Notes under the pieces: model-generated
What the model was told of the DNA's origin: nothing
Seen by the model: only the letters and a program-made list of their open reading frames with translations
The model's database searches: none
Origin: Verrucomicrobiota bacterium
GTDB lineage: Bacteria > Verrucomicrobiota > Verrucomicrobiia > Opitutales > Seribacteraceae
NCBI GenBank assembly: GCA_030830145.1
Contig: JAURNO010000139.1
Coordinates: 1-6,808, forward strand
Reading direction: 5' to 3'
DNA: 6,808 nt
Program-made: the position numbers and the translations under genes
Shown here: one piece after another, positions 6,363-6,808 of the stretch
Position numbering within the stretch: the first letter of the stretch is position 1
How the letters are laid out: each line of letters opens with the position of its first letter

Positions 6363-6808
6363 ATGACCTTTTCTTCCATCCAGGAAATTCCAGGTGTACC
6401 ACGGATTCGCAAAATCCTGGGCCAACGCTTGCGAATCGTTCCCGCACTGTTCGCCTGTTTGTTCCTTTGGTCATGCGAGGGCCAAAGCACCGTGCAAGAG
6501 GCTTCCAAGGATGGGATCCTGATCATGGGAAACAGCGGGGAACCCAAAGGTCTGGATCCGCATATTGTAAGTGGTGTGTTGGAGAGCAATGTGATTCGTT
6601 CCCTTTTCGAGGGACTCGTGGAAGCCCATCCCTCCAAGGACGGTACCGCTCTGCCTGGCGTTGCGACCAAATGGTACGCCGTGAACGACAAACGACCCGA
6701 CGAATGGGTTTTCGAGCTTCGCAAGGATGCCCAATGGTCAGACGGTAAGCCCCTCACCGCCGAGGACTTTCTCTTTTCCTTCCGCCGCCTGCTCACCCCT
6801 GCCCTCGC
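6363..6808 (+). CDS. oppA: Peptide ABC transporter substrate-binding lipoprotein, OppA type (N-terminal part, cut by window edge)
   Basis: The first 148 residues of a second extracytoplasmic peptide receptor, transcribed away from the yej-like operon; the rest lies past base 6808. The signal peptide is long, with a basic region (RIRKILGQRLR, 14-24), a hydrophobic core (about 25-36) and a lipobox LWSC with acylated Cys38. The mature part then matches the start of the SBP_bac_5 fold: GEPKGLDPHIVSGVLESNVI, LFEGLVEAHP, ALPGVATKWY, WVFELRKDAQWSDGKPLTAE and DFLFSFRRLLTPALA. The ESNV-R-LFEGL and WSDG-P-TA-DF-FS-RR runs are characteristic of OppA/MppA-type oligopeptide receptors. The ATG at 6363 is the only ATG, GTG or TTG between an in-frame stop (6303-6305) and the hydrophobic core, apart from a TTG at residue 23. 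No clear ribosome site is seen. It could head a second opp operon or supply an alternative receptor for the neighbouring permeases; the window cannot tell. Confidence 0.93.
   Translation, partial: MTFSSIQEIPGVPRIRKILGQRLRIVPALFACLFLWSCEGQSTVQEASKDGILIMGNSGEPKGLDPHIVSGVLESNVIRSLFEGLVEAHPSKDGTALPGVATKWYAVNDKRPDEWVFELRKDAQWSDGKPLTAEDFLFSFRRLLTPAL

Noticed and set aside
6320..6796. Minus-strand open frame of 158 codons
   Set aside because: It is antisense to the clearly recognisable OppA-like gene, and its product is arginine- and serine-rich without any motif.

Overview
The window holds most of one ABC peptide-importer operon on the minus strand and the beginning of a second peptide-transport gene on the plus strand. 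The two start from a shared 93-bp divergent intergenic region at 6270-6362. Reading leftward from that region, the operon encodes a YejB/OppB-type permease (4923-6269), a YejE/OppC-type permease (3314-4915), a large lipoprotein substrate-binding protein of the YejA-like SBP_bac_5 class (1201-3309), an OppD/DppD-type ATPase (240-1208) and the first 78 codons of an OppF/DppF-type ATPase that leaves the window at base 1. Gaps between genes are 7, 4, -8 (overlap) and 3 nt, so the five genes almost certainly form one translationally coupled transcript. Reading rightward, 6363-6808 encodes the first 148 residues of an OppA-like peptide-binding lipoprotein.

The parts fit together as a complete importer. 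A membrane-anchored receptor captures a peptide-like ligand in the periplasm, two permeases form the channel, and two different ATPases power it. The two permeases and the receptor resemble E. coli YejB, YejE and YejA (microcin C and peptide import) more than classical OppB/C/A. The ATPases, however, are two separate Opp/Dpp-type proteins rather than one fused YejF. The gene order B-C-A-D-F, with the receptor in the middle, also differs from yejABEF.

The most distinctive feature is extra extracytoplasmic sequence. YejB has an added segment of about 100 residues, YejE has about 105-115 added residues plus an N-terminal extension with two probable membrane helices, and the receptor has a helical, possibly coiled-coil, N-terminal region. 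The OppD-like ATPase ends in a CX2C...CX2C cysteine pattern that suggests a metal or Fe-S site.

The organism is a diderm (Gram-negative-type) bacterium with moderate GC, judged by eye to be a little above 50%. Lipobox-bearing receptors, few clear Shine-Dalgarno sites and the inserted Yej-type permeases would suit Verrucomicrobiota or a similar lineage, but this is only an impression. I see no RNA genes, CRISPR arrays, insertion sequences, phage genes or convincing terminators. Apart from the 93-bp divergent region there is no significant non-coding sequence.
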